From RYN-230 sp963851025 (GTDB lineage Bacteria > Actinomycetota > Actinomycetes > Streptosporangiales > Streptosporangiaceae), in contig CAWKOA010000030.1 of NCBI GenBank assembly GCA_963851025.1, positions 1 to 64,000 of the forward strand: DNA of 64,000 nt, in the 5' to 3' direction. This document shows, piece by piece, positions 1 to 8,056 of this stretch (position 1 is the first letter of the stretch; each line of letters begins with the position of its first letter). The translations under genes were made by a program, and so were the position numbers. The notes under the pieces were generated by a model that was not told where the DNA came from, made no database searches, and saw nothing but the letters and a program-made list of their open reading frames with translations.

Positions 1-475
1 CGGGTCTGCCGGGGCCCCCATGTGGCCGTGGGTCACCGGCAGCCGGACCAGGGTCGGCGGAATGTGCAGGGTGCGCAGGAAATGGGCGGCGGCGGCGGCC
101 GGGAGCCATGGCGCGGCAGGGTATTGCGCGGTATCGCGGGCCGGATACCAGATGCTGATCATGAGCTGGCGTACCGGATGCGAAGCGATCCACGGATCGC
201 GGCGGCTGCGGTCCACCAGGTGCAGGGACACGACGCCGACCCGGTCCGGGCCGGTGGGGGCGGGCAGGGTGAGCTGCAGCGTCCCCCGGGAGGATGCGGC
301 CGGCTGCGCGGCGGCGAGGCCAGGCGGGCCTGGCGGCCGCTGGGCTGCAGCCTATGGCCGCGATGCCGGCTACAGCGGCGGCGGCCCGGAAGGGCCAGGA
401 GAGGCGAAACCGGCTCCCGGGAACGCCTCGGGCCGGGGGGAGCGCCCGGAGAGCGGGCGGCAAAGAGGGGGACAT
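1..475 (-). CDS. Exported PAF-acetylhydrolase-like alpha/beta hydrolase lipoprotein (5' part, frameshifted)
   Basis: This is the N-terminal part of an exported alpha/beta hydrolase resembling platelet-activating factor acetylhydrolase; it runs off the left edge, so the catalytic serine and triad are not visible. From the ATG at 475 an Arg-rich n-region and a hydrophobic stretch lead to a lipobox (AAIGC, Cys43, codon at 347-349), which predicts a lipid-anchored extracytoplasmic protein. The family-like sequence that follows (VSLHLVDRSR, MISIWYPA) lies in the neighbouring frame, which has a TAG at 352-354 and no start codon after it. One single-base indel at about 310-345 would join the two. 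I infer a consensus error because many genes here show the same fault; a real pseudogene is possible. Family assignment is from motif recognition only. Confidence 0.7.
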   Translation of the reverse strand, partial: MSPSLPPALRALPPARGVPGSRFRLSWPFRAAAAVAGIAAIGCSPAAARPAWPRRRAAGRILPGDAAAHPARPHRPGPGRRRVPAPGGPQPPRSVDRFASGTPAHDQHLVSGPRYRAIPCRAMAPGRRRRPFPAHPAHSADPGPAAGDPRPHGGPGRP

Positions 476-671
476 GGTGGGCTCCGTTCTGCCTTGACGG
501 GTGGCTGTGTTCCGGGCTGCCGAGGGGACAGTAAGCAGGGCGCCGGGCAGGCCGCGTCAGGCCGGGGATGCAACCTGGTCACCGGATCCGCTGAGGCCGG
601 CGGCGCGTCATCCTGGCGATGTAGCCGGATACACCGTCCGGCCGGCCCTCCCCGCCGCCGCCCGGAGGAGA

Positions 672-2006
672 ATGAGCCCTGTGCGTGGTGACTGGCAGGC
701 AGCCGGGCGGGCCACGGCGCGGCACGCGCGCGAGATCGCCCGCCCCGTGCCGCCCCGGCCAGCTCCCGTATGGCCCGGGATCTGCTGGGACGCCGCGCTG
801 GCCGCCACGTTCGCCGGGTCGGGGATCGCCGCCCTGCGGCTGGACCACTACCCGTTGCTGTCGGCGGGGTTACTGCACGTCCCGGGCGAGGAACTGATCC
901 TGACCCTGGCGGCGACGCTTCCGCTGGCCGCACGCAGAGTCCGCCCCCTGGCGACGTTCTGGGTGATCCTCGTCGCCACGCTCGGCATCCGGGACCACAT
1001 GACGCCGGTCATCTACCTGTCGGTGATCGTGGCCGGGTACTCGGCAGTGGTGCACAGCCGGCACCGCGGTCCCGTGCTGCTCAGCGTGCCGCTGGCGGGA
1101 GGCCTGATCCTGGGCGCGGTCCCCGGGTCGGCTCCGCCGGTGCCGGCCCGCTTCATGCCGTTCCTGGTGCTCGTCCCGATCGCGGTGATCGGGGAGGCCA
1201 TGTGGCGCTGGCGGGGTCGCGCCAGAGCGTCCCGGATGCGGATCGGCCGCATCGAGGCCGAGCATCAGGAGGCGACCAGGCGCGCGCTGGAGCAGGAACG
1301 CGCCCGGCTCGCCAGTGAGATGCACGACGTGGTGACGCACAACGTGAGCGTGATGATGGTCCAGGCCGCGCGGCCCGGCTAGGCCTGGCCGATGCCCCTG
1401 ACGAAGTGCGGGAGGCCCTGCTCGCGGTGGAATCCAGCGGCCGGGCCGCCATGGCGGAACTGCGTAATCTGCTCGGCCTGCTGGCCCCGGGCAGCGGTTC
1501 CGCAACCGGCCCGGGTGACCTGGACCCGCTGCACCCGGTGCCGGGACTGGGTGACCTCCCCGGGCTCATCGACCGGGTGGCCGCCGCCGGGCTGCCAGTC
1601 CGGCTGCACACCAGCGGCCCGCCGCAGGAGCTGTCGCCCGGAGCCAGCCTGGCGGCCTACCGGGTGGTCCAGGAGGGTCTGACCAATGTCCTCAAGCACA
1701 CGGATCTGGCACCCACCGCCGTCCGGCTGGACTACCGGCCCGGCGAGCTGGTGATCGAGATCTCCGACGCTGGCCGGCCATCCGGAGACGGGGTTCCCGC
1801 CGGCCCGGCCCTCGGCGCCGCCCGCCGGCCCGGGTGCCCGGCAAGGGCTCGCGGGCCTGCAGGTGCGGCTCGCCATGTACGGCGGGGCGCTGGACGCCGG
1901 CCGGCGCCCGTCCGGCGGGTGGCTGATGACGGCGCGGATACCCCTTCCTGCGGGCACCCCGGCGGCCCCGTCATCCCCGCCCGGCGCCGCGCTGCGCACC
2001 CCGTGA
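672..2006 (+). CDS. Two-component sensor histidine kinase, NarL-partner type (HisKA_3), two compensating frameshifts
   Basis: This membrane sensor kinase should phosphorylate the response regulator encoded 4 bp downstream. Residues about 35-180 hold several hydrophobic segments with no clear external domain. The H-box is SEMHDVVTHNVSVMM with the phospho-acceptor at about His218, followed by an N-box (EGLTNVLKH) and a C-terminal G-box (LAGLQVRLAMYGG). The reading frame breaks twice. Near 1370 one G appears to be missing (restoring it gives VQAGAARLGL, the usual sequence), and near 1832 one G is extra. The two errors cancel, and the total of 1335 nt is exactly 445 codons. The ATG at 672 is preceded by GGAGGAG; GTG at 681 is an alternative. 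The ligand cannot be told from the sequence. Confidence 0.85.
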
Positions 2007-2010
2007 GCCC

Positions 2011-2703
2011 GTGAGCATGGAGACGGGCGGGACCGGCGGGCCGCCCCGCGTGGTTATCGCCGACGACCAGACCCTGCTGCGCAGCGGCTTCCGCATGATC
2101 CTCAATGCCGCCGGCATCCCGGTCCTCGCCGAGGTGGCCGACGGCCGGGAGGCGGTGGCCGCGGTGCTGAAGCTCCGCCCGGACGTGGTCCTGATGGATA
2201 TCCGGATGCCGCTGATGGACGGCCTGGAGGCCACCCGGAGGATACTGGCGAACAACCCGGCAGGCGCCTGCCGGATCATCATCCTCACCACCTTCGACCT
2301 CGACCAGTACGTGTACGCGGCGCTCAGCGCCGGCGCGAGCGGCTTCCTGCTGAAAGATGTCTCGCCGGAGCAACTGGTCGCGGCGGTCCGGCTGGTGCGG
2401 TCGGGCGATGCCCTCCTGTCGCCGTCCATCACCCGCCGCCTGGTCGAGCGGTTCGCCTCCGCTGACCCGGCCCGCCCGGCGGTGCACGCCGACCTGTCCG
2501 ATCTGACTCCCCGCGAGCTCGAGGTACTCCGGCTCGTCAGCCGGGCGATGAGCAACACCGAGATTGCCGCCCACCTGACGCTCAGCGAGGCGACCGTGAA
2601 GACCCATGTGGCCCGGATCTTCGCCAAGCTGCAACTGCGGGACCGGGCCCAGGCCGTGGTGCTGGCCTACGAGACCGGGCTGGTCGGGCCCGGGACGGGC
2701 TGA
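2011..2703 (+). CDS. NarL/FixJ-family response regulator
   Basis: This is a two-domain cytoplasmic transcription regulator. The N-terminal receiver has the acidic pair (ADD, residues 17-19), the phospho-accepting Asp63 in LMDIRMP, and the conserved Thr/Lys positions (ILTTFD, FLLKD). The C-terminal LuxR-type helix-turn-helix (LTPRELEVLRLVSRAMSN through TVKTHVARIFAKL) occupies roughly residues 163-215. The 230 aa length is normal for the family. It begins at GTG 2011 (ATG 2017 is also possible), just after the kinase stop codon, so the two genes are surely co-transcribed and probably translationally linked. Targets are unknown; the next gene downstream codes for a secreted protein and could be one, but nothing in the sequence proves it. 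Confidence 0.92.
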   Translation: MSMETGGTGGPPRVVIADDQTLLRSGFRMILNAAGIPVLAEVADGREAVAAVLKLRPDVVLMDIRMPLMDGLEATRRILANNPAGACRIIILTTFDLDQYVYAALSAGASGFLLKDVSPEQLVAAVRLVRSGDALLSPSITRRLVERFASADPARPAVHADLSDLTPRELEVLRLVSRAMSNTEIAAHLTLSEATVKTHVARIFAKLQLRDRAQAVVLAYETGLVGPGTG

Positions 2704-2796
2704 TGCCGGCCTCAGGGGCGTGGAACAACCTCGCCGCCCGGAGCTGCGTCTTAGCAGGTGGCGGCCTGCGGGCCGCCATCATCAAGGGGGATATTC

Positions 2797-3357
2797 ATGC
2801 TGTTTTCCGTGAGCACCGTCCGCCGTGCGGCCGTGGCCGTGGCGCTCGGCTGCACCACCGCGCTGACCGCGACGGCGGCCTCCGCGGCCCCGGCCATCCC
2901 CGCGCACTCCGCGCGGCCGGCGGTCATCCCGACCTGCGCCCGGGCCGATCTGAGGTTCCATGTAAGCCAGGGCAGCGGCGCCGCGGGCACCTTCACCTAC
3001 CTGCTCAGGTTCACCAACACCTCGCGGCACACCTGCTACCTGTTCGGGTTCCCGGGGGTCAGGGCGGTGAACCGGCACGGGCGGCAGCTCGGCAGCCCGG
3101 CGGCCTGGGTCCCGGGGACCCCGCTGCGGCCGGTGTTCCTGCGGCGTGGCTGGACCGGGCACGCGGTGCTCCGGATCACTGATGCCGCCTTCTTCCCGCA
3201 CCGGGCGTGCCGCCCGGCCGAGGCCCGCGGCCTGCGGGTCATCCCGCCGAACCGGGTGGCGGCGGGCTTCGCCCGGCTGCGTTTCCTGGCCTGCTCCCGC
3301 CCGGGCATCATCTACATGCGGGTCCAGCGGATCCAGTCCGGCCGCGGCCACCTGTAA
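2797..3357 (+). CDS. Secreted DUF4232 protein
   Basis: This is a secreted protein of unknown function. A signal peptide covers residues 1 to about 32 (basic start, hydrophobic core, ASAAPA cleavage region). The mature part matches the DUF4232 pattern of actinobacterial exported proteins: an early Cys in 'PTCARADL', a beta-rich core, the phrase FTNTSRHTCYLFGFPGV, and late cysteines (HRACRP, FLACSRPG) that could make two disulfides. ATG 2797 is preferred over the upstream in-frame ATG because AAGGGGG lies at normal spacing before it. It follows the two-component pair on the same strand with a 93-bp gap. A strong hairpin follows the gene. Confidence 0.75.
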   Translation: MLFSVSTVRRAAVAVALGCTTALTATAASAAPAIPAHSARPAVIPTCARADLRFHVSQGSGAAGTFTYLLRFTNTSRHTCYLFGFPGVRAVNRHGRQLGSPAAWVPGTPLRPVFLRRGWTGHAVLRITDAAFFPHRACRPAEARGLRVIPPNRVAAGFARLRFLACSRPGIIYMRVQRIQSGRGHL

Positions 3358-3422
3358 GGCCCGGATCCGGCCGGCCCGGCGCTGGCCGGCGCCGGCTGGC
3401 CGGCCCCTGACGCTGGCCGGCG

Positions 3423-3463
3423 CCGGGCGGGCAGGCCGGGCTGGCCCCGGCCTGCCCGCCCGG
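3423..3463 (+). terminator. Perfect 18-bp GC hairpin between DUF4232 gene and miaA
   Basis: Positions 3423-3440 and 3446-3463 are perfect reverse complements separated by a 5-nt loop (CTGGC). There is no T-tract, which is usual for actinobacterial terminators. The stem ends only 15 nt before the miaA ATG, so it should also affect the miaA translation start if transcription reads through. Confidence 0.7.
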
Positions 3464-3478
3464 TGACAGACTGGGCGG

Positions 3479-4404
3479 ATGGCAGACCCGGTGATCGCGG
3501 TGCTCGGCCCGACCGCGGCCGGCAAGTCCGATCTGGCCGTGCGGCTGGCCCGCGACCTCGGCGGCGAGGTCATCAACGCCGACTCCATGCAGCTGTACCG
3601 GGGCATGGACATCGGCACCGCCAAGCTCACGATGGCGCAGCGCCAGGGGGTCCCGCACCATCTGCTCGACGTGTGGGACGTGCGCTACCCCGCGAACGTG
3701 GCCGAATACCAGGCCATGGCGCGGGACGCGATCGCCAGGGTGACGGCCCGCGGCCAGGTGCCGATCCTGGCCGGCGGATCCGGGCTGTACCTGCGGGCCG
3801 CCCTGGACGACCTGAACTTCCCGGGTACCGATCCGGCGGTGCGGGAGCGCCTGGAAGCCGAGCTGGCCGCGCGGGGGCCCGCCGAGCTGCATAAGCGGCT
3901 GGAGGGCTTGACCCGGGCGCGGCCGCGGGCATCCTGCCCAGCAACGGCCGCCGGATCGTGCGTGCGCTGGAGGTCATCGAGCTGTCCGGGCAGCCGTTCA
4001 CCGCGACGCTGCCGCGCTATGAGTCGCTGTACCCCGTGGTGCACCTCGGGCTGCGGGCCAGCCGCGCCGAGCTGGACCGCCGGATCGCGGTCCGGGTCGC
4101 GTCGATGTGGCGGGACGGCCTGGTGGACGAGGTACGCGGCCTGGAGCAGGCCGGGCTGCGCGAGGGCCGGACAGCCAGCCAGGCGCTGGGCTACGCCCAG
4201 GTGCTCCGGTTCCTCGCCGGGGAATGGGCGCAGGACGAGGCCCGGGAGCAGACGGTCAAGGCGACCCGGCGCTTCGCCCGCCGCCAGGAGTCGTGGTTCC
4301 GCCGCGACCCGCGGGTGATCTGGCTCGACGCCGGTCCCGGGGCGGACCTGCCGGCCCTGGCACTGGCTACCATCGACAGATGCGGTTCGCTCAGCACCCG
4401 GTGA
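3479..4404 (+). CDS. miaA: tRNA dimethylallyltransferase MiaA (one-base frameshift)
   Basis: MiaA transfers a dimethylallyl group to A37 of tRNAs that read UNN codons. The P-loop GPTAAGKS is at residues 10-17, followed by NADSMQLYRGMDIGTAK (substrate-binding DSxQ motif), the GGSGLYLRA motif, and, after the frame change, GRRIVRALEV and the C-terminal RRQ-W region. The frame is lost at about 3909; inserting one G there gives LDPGAAAGILP and a 308-residue protein, normal for the family. I read this as a sequencing deletion. The stop codon lies inside the start of dapF, so the two genes overlap by 25 nt. The order miaA-dapF is conserved in actinobacteria. Confidence 0.92.
4368..4373 (+). promoter_or_regulatory. 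Candidate -10 box for a leaderless dapF transcript
   Basis: TACCAT fits the actinobacterial TANNNT -10 and is separated by exactly 6 nt (CGACAG) from the dapF ATG. That spacing places the predicted transcription start on the start codon. No clear -35 is visible. It lies inside the 3' end of miaA. Confidence 0.45.
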
Positions 4405-5288
4405 CAGAGCGCCAGTTCACCGAGCCCGAATTCAGCGAGCGCCGCTTCAGCGGGCGCGCGTTCGCCAAGGGACACGGCACCGAGAACGACTTCGTGATCC
4501 TGCCCGATCCCGAGGGCCGGCATGACCTTACCCCGGCCCACGCGGCGCGGCTCTGCGACCGGCGGGCCGGGATCGGGGCGGACGGGGTGCTGCGGGTCGT
4601 GCGGACCCGCGACACGACAGCCGCCCAGGCCGCCCAGGCCGAATGGTTCATGGATTACCGGAACGCCGACGGCAGCCTCGCCGAGATGTGCGGCAACGGC
4701 ATCCGCGTCTTCGCCCGCTACCTGCTGGAGCACGGCCTGGCGGCCGGGCCGTCGTTCGCGGTGGCCACCCGGTCGGGTGTCCGGCAGGTCCGGGCCGAAC
4801 CGGACGGCCGGATCACCGTGGACATGGGCCCGGCCCGCGTGCTCGGCCCCGGTCGGGCCGTGATCGGTGGCGCGGTCCGGGACGGCCTGCGGATCAGCGT
4901 CGGGAACCCCCACCTGGCCTGCCTGGTGGACGACGCGCTGGACAAGTTCGACCTGGCCGCGCCGCCGGGCCTGGACCCGGCGGACTTCCCCGGGGGCGGC
5001 AACGTGGAACTGGTCCGGGTAACCGGGCCGGCCGCGCTCAGCATGCGGGTACACGAGCGGGGGTCCGGCGAGACGCGCTCCTGTGGCACTGGTGCGGTCG
5101 CGGCTGCGGCGGCAGCAGCCTCCGCCGCTTTCCCCGCAACGAAGACCGTCCCGGGCCAGTGGCACGTCACCGTCGCGGGGGGCGCGCTGACTGTCACCTT
5201 CGACGCCGGGACCAGCTGGCTGACCGGGCCCGCGGTGATCGTGGCCGAGGGTGAGCTCGACCCCGACTGGCTGGCCGCCTCCAGCTGA
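4380..5288 (+). CDS. dapF: Diaminopimelate epimerase DapF with N-terminal pentapeptide-repeat insertion
   Basis: DapF interconverts LL- and meso-diaminopimelate for peptidoglycan and lysine synthesis. Both catalytic cysteines are present, in EMCGNGIRVF and RSCGTGAVA. The family start MRFAKGHGTENDF is split here: residues 1-4 read MRFA, then about 25 extra residues including four pentapeptides (TERQF, TEPEF, SERRF, SGRAF; residues 9-28) precede AKGHGTENDF. ATG 4380 is chosen because a -10-like box sits 6 nt upstream. GTG 4401, which overlaps the miaA stop as GTGA, is a coupled alternative that would still leave the repeats in. The rest of the protein is canonical. Confidence 0.93.
   Translation: MRFAQHPVTERQFTEPEFSERRFSGRAFAKGHGTENDFVILPDPEGRHDLTPAHAARLCDRRAGIGADGVLRVVRTRDTTAAQAAQAEWFMDYRNADGSLAEMCGNGIRVFARYLLEHGLAAGPSFAVATRSGVRQVRAEPDGRITVDMGPARVLGPGRAVIGGAVRDGLRISVGNPHLACLVDDALDKFDLAAPPGLDPADFPGGGNVELVRVTGPAALSMRVHERGSGETRSCGTGAVAAAAAAASAAFPATKTVPGQWHVTVAGGALTVTFDAGTSWLTGPAVIVAEGELDPDWLAASS
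4404..4463 (+). repeat. Four degenerate 15-bp units encoding pentapeptides in DapF
   Basis: Four in-frame 15-nt units encode TERQF, TEPEF, SERRF and SGRAF. They interrupt the first conserved strand of DapF. The units have diverged, which suggests the expansion is not recent. Confidence 0.7.
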
Positions 5289-5327
5289 CCGGAGCTGGCT
5301 GACCGGAGCTGGCTGACCGGAGCTGGC
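5286..5327 (+). repeat. Three tandem 14-bp copies starting at the dapF stop codon
   Basis: The unit TGACCGGAGCTGGC occurs three times in a row; the first copy begins with the dapF TGA stop. The repeat lies between dapF and the convergent gene ending at 5343. Confidence 0.85.
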
Positions 5328-5342
5328 CAGCGGGCCGCGGGG

Positions 5343-5987
5343 TCAGGATCCGGTGCACGCCGGGCTGGCCTGGACCAGTCCGAGGCTCCATCCGTACCCG
5401 GCCGCGTGCGACTGCACGGTCAGGTTCAGCCCGATTCCCCGGGGAATCTGCGCTGCGTGGATGACGAGCGCGATGACCCGCGGGTCACGGCTCATGCCGG
5501 GGCCGAGGATCCTGCCCTGCAGCTCGGCATTCGCCTCGTCTGTCATCCGGACCGGGTGGCAGGCGGGTGGCAGCGGTGGCGTGTCGGACAGCTCGCCGCC
5601 CTGGAAGGCGACGGTCACGGGAACGCCGTCGGCGCGCAGCGTGCGCTGCAGCCCGGCGGGGTCACGCAGCTCGCGGACCATGATCTTCACCTGCTGGCCC
5701 GGCCCTTTCGTCACTGTCCACGCGGCCAGCCTGGTCTGCGGCATCGGGCTGGACGGGGGTGCGTGGCCGGGCGCGGGCTGGGCGCCCCCGCCGGAGACCA
5801 GTCCGGCCACGCCCAGACCGGCCACACCTAGCCCGGCCGCGACCGCGATGGCCGCCGCCGCGCCACCGATCCGGCGCCGGGTACGCAGCGCCCGTCCGCG
5901 GCGGACGGTCGCGTCGAGCGGGGCGCTCAGGCGGGCTCCGCCGAACGATTCCCGCACCGCGGTCAGCAGTGCGTCATCGGTGATCAT
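5343..5987 (-). CDS. Single-pass membrane partner (putative anti-sigma) of the SigE-type sigma factor
   Basis: I do not recognise a named family. The 214-residue protein has a short cytoplasmic N-terminus (residues 1-40, starting MITDDALLTAVRESF, with an Arg cluster before the membrane), one transmembrane helix at about 41-64, and an external domain of about 150 residues with two late cysteines (PPACHP, SPACTG). The helix contains a short 15-bp duplication (LGVAGLGVAG). Its ATG overlaps the sigma-factor stop as ATGA, which implies translational coupling. That arrangement and topology suggest an anti-sigma or sensor that holds the sigma factor at the membrane. There is no HxxxCxxC zinc motif, so it is not a classical ZAS anti-sigma. 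Confidence 0.7.
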   Translation of the reverse strand: MITDDALLTAVRESFGGARLSAPLDATVRRGRALRTRRRIGGAAAAIAVAAGLGVAGLGVAGLVSGGGAQPAPGHAPPSSPMPQTRLAAWTVTKGPGQQVKIMVRELRDPAGLQRTLRADGVPVTVAFQGGELSDTPPLPPACHPVRMTDEANAELQGRILGPGMSRDPRVIALVIHAAQIPRGIGLNLTVQSHAAGYGWSLGLVQASPACTGS

Positions 5988-6577
5988 CGCGTCTCCTGCT
6001 CTCGGGTCAGTAGGGCGTCCTCGCGGAGCGTGGCCATGGCCCGGGCCAGGTGCGCGGTGACGGTGCCCGGGGCGATGCCCAGCACCCGGGCCGTGGCCGC
6101 GGTGTCGAGGTCGAGGAAGACCCTCAGGCCGACGACCTGGCGCTGGCGCAGCGGGAGCCGCAGCAGCGCGGCCATCAGGTCCTGGCCGACCAGGCCGGCC
6201 TCGATGCCGCCGTTGTCCAGGGCACTGCCGTCCACGGCGCTGCCGTCCAGGGCGCTGCCGTCCAGGGCGCTGCCGTCCAGGGCGCTGCCGTCCAGGGCAC
6301 TGGGCTCGGCGGCGCCCACCTCGGCCGGGCCGAGCGTCACCTCGCGGCGGCGCCGCCGCCACCAGGACACCCGGGTGTTGAGGGCGGTCCGGACCACCCA
6401 GGCGCGCGGGGCCGGGTGCCTGCTCACCGTGGGCCAGGCGGCCCAGGCGCGGGCGAGCGCCTCGGCGACCAGGTCCTCCGCGGCCTGCCTGTCACCCGTG
6501 CTGGCCAGCACGGCGCGGAGGCAGTCGTCCTTGGCCGACGCGTAGAACTCCGCGAAGTCGATCGGTTCCTGGCCCAT
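5984..6577 (-). CDS. SigE-family (ECF-type) RNA polymerase sigma factor with pentapeptide-repeat linker
   Basis: This is a small sigma-70 protein with only regions 2 and 4. Region 2 spans about residues 10-80 (FYASAKDDCLRAVLASTG, AEDLVAEALARAWAAW, and the NTRVSWWRRRRRE end typical of SigE-like factors). Region 4 spans about 130-190 (LPLRQRQVVGLRVFLDL, APGTVTAHLARAMATL). The linker carries six pentapeptides: SALDG four times, SAVDG and SALDN (residues 93-122). Such a repeated linker is unusual. The gene lies 31 bp after glcF on the same strand and so may belong to the glycolate operon; it overlaps its membrane partner by 4 bp. The regulon is unknown. Confidence 0.88.
   Translation of the reverse strand: MGQEPIDFAEFYASAKDDCLRAVLASTGDRQAAEDLVAEALARAWAAWPTVSRHPAPRAWVVRTALNTRVSWWRRRRREVTLGPAEVGAAEPSALDGSALDGSALDGSALDGSAVDGSALDNGGIEAGLVGQDLMAALLRLPLRQRQVVGLRVFLDLDTAATARVLGIAPGTVTAHLARAMATLREDALLTREQETR
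6212..6301 (-). repeat. Six 15-bp tandem units in the sigma-factor linker
   Basis: Six consecutive 15-bp units, the inner ones identical or nearly so, encode SALDG-type pentapeptides. High identity between units implies recent expansion or slippage. Because 15 is a multiple of three, changes in copy number keep the frame and only alter linker length. Confidence 0.9.
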
Positions 6578-6608
6578 AACCGTTTTACGTTTCAGGCCCG
6601 GGATCCGC

Positions 6609-8039
6609 TTACCGCGGCGGGTCCGGCGGGCCGGTCAGCTCGGTGACCGGCAGGCCGCGCAGTGAGGCGTCGAGCACCTGCGCGATGTGCGCCATGGCGG
6701 GCGGGCTGCCCGTCCCGGCCGCGGCCATGGCGGCGGAGATCTGCAGGCTGCAGCCGGGGTTGGCCGAGATGACCAGCGGCGCCCCGGTGGCCAGCACCGA
6801 GGCTGCCTTGCGGGCGCCCAGCTCGCCCGCGGCCTCCGGCTGGAGCAGGTTGTACACGCCCGCCGAGCCGCAGCAGGTCCCGGGGTCGGCCGGCTCGACG
6901 ATGTTCAGCCCGGGGATGCCGCCGAGCAGCTCCCGGGGCTGGCGCCGGATGCCCTGCGCGTGCCCCAGGTGACAGGCTTCGTGGTAGACGGCGGTGACCG
7001 GGAGCGGGTGCCGCACGGCGCGCGGGCCGCCGTCGGCGGCCAGCCCGGCCAGGAACTCGCTGAGGTCGCGGACGCTGGCACTGAAACGCTCCGCCCGGCG
7101 GGCCCAGTCCGCCGCGTCCGGCCCGGCGTCCGCGCCGGCCGGGAACAGGTGGGTGTACTCCTTCATGGCCGAGCCGCAGCCCGCCGAGTTGATCACGACC
7201 GTGTCCACACCTGCGTCCTCGAACGCGGTGATGGTCCGCCGGGCGAACCCGGCCGCCTCGGCGGCCCGGCCGCTGTGCAGCGACAGGGCGCCGCAGCAAC
7301 CCTGCCGCCGGGGGATGACGACGTCGCAGCCCTCGGCGGTGAGGACCCGGACAGTGGCCTCGTTCACGCCCGGGAAGAACACCTGCTGCACGCAGCCGGT
7401 GAGCAGGCCGACCACCGCCCGGCGCGGGCCCTGGGCGGGCACCCGGCCGGCCAGCGCGGTGTGGCGGCCGCGGGGCGGTGAGGGCGCCACCCGCAGCGAG
7501 GCGACTAGCTCGGGGGCGAGCCGGGCGGCTAGCTGGCTGTGCTCGATCCGCCCGATGAGCCCGGTGCGCTGGGCGGCCCGCAGCGGGCGGGTAAGCAGCC
7601 GGAGCCGGGCCGGGTACGGGAACGTCGCGAAGATCGCCGCGCGCGCCGCCCGGGCCCGCCGCGAACGGGGCGGCAGCGGGGCCGGCGCCGCGCCGCCCGG
7701 CGGCTCCTCGGCCCAGCCCCGGGCCGCCTCGATGAGCCGGTCGTAGTGCACCCCGGACGGGCAGGCCGGCACGCAGGCCATGCAGCCGAGGCAGCGGTCG
7801 AGGTGGGTGGCGGCGGCCTCGCTGGCCAGTGGATTCCGGGCCGCTGGCCGCTGGCTGCTCGCCGCTGCCGCGGCCCCGTCCAGGATCTGGGTCATCAGGT
7901 GGATCCGCCCGCGCGGCGAGTCCATCTCCTCACCCCACAGCTGGTACGTGGGGCAGACAGGCAGGCAGAAGCCGCAATGGACGCAATCGGACGCCAGCGC
8001 GCGCAGCTCGCCCGACGGGTCGATGGGCGACGCGGTCAT
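6609..8039 (-). CDS. glcF: Glycolate oxidase iron-sulfur subunit GlcF
   Basis: GlcF passes electrons from the flavin subunits of glycolate oxidase to the membrane quinone pool. The N-terminus has two ferredoxin-type [4Fe-4S] motifs, CVHCGFCLPVCP (about residues 18-29) and CLGCMACVPACP (about 83-94). The remainder holds two CCG cysteine-rich domains with GCCGALSLHSG and TCCGSAGVYNLL. The 476 aa length is usual. ATG 8039 is preceded by GGGAGGG and starts 17 bp after the glcE stop. It is the third glc gene of aceB-glcD-glcE-glcF. The upstream frame is open far into glcE, but that extension is only high-GC shadow sequence. Confidence 0.92.
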   Translation of the reverse strand: MTASPIDPSGELRALASDCVHCGFCLPVCPTYQLWGEEMDSPRGRIHLMTQILDGAAAAASSQRPAARNPLASEAAATHLDRCLGCMACVPACPSGVHYDRLIEAARGWAEEPPGGAAPAPLPPRSRRARAARAAIFATFPYPARLRLLTRPLRAAQRTGLIGRIEHSQLAARLAPELVASLRVAPSPPRGRHTALAGRVPAQGPRRAVVGLLTGCVQQVFFPGVNEATVRVLTAEGCDVVIPRRQGCCGALSLHSGRAAEAAGFARRTITAFEDAGVDTVVINSAGCGSAMKEYTHLFPAGADAGPDAADWARRAERFSASVRDLSEFLAGLAADGGPRAVRHPLPVTAVYHEACHLGHAQGIRRQPRELLGGIPGLNIVEPADPGTCCGSAGVYNLLQPEAAGELGARKAASVLATGAPLVISANPGCSLQISAAMAAAGTGSPPAMAHIAQVLDASLRGLPVTELTGPPDPPR

Positions 8040-8056
8040 TGGGATCCCTCCCGCAC

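Noticed and set aside
20..691. Plus-strand frames at the left edge
   Set aside because: The opposite strand encodes recognisable hydrolase motifs; the plus frames have no family-like sequence.
1332..2014. A separate short ATPase-domain gene starting near 1406
   Set aside because: It is the continuation of the sensor kinase after a missing base; the corrected kinase has all boxes and a normal length.
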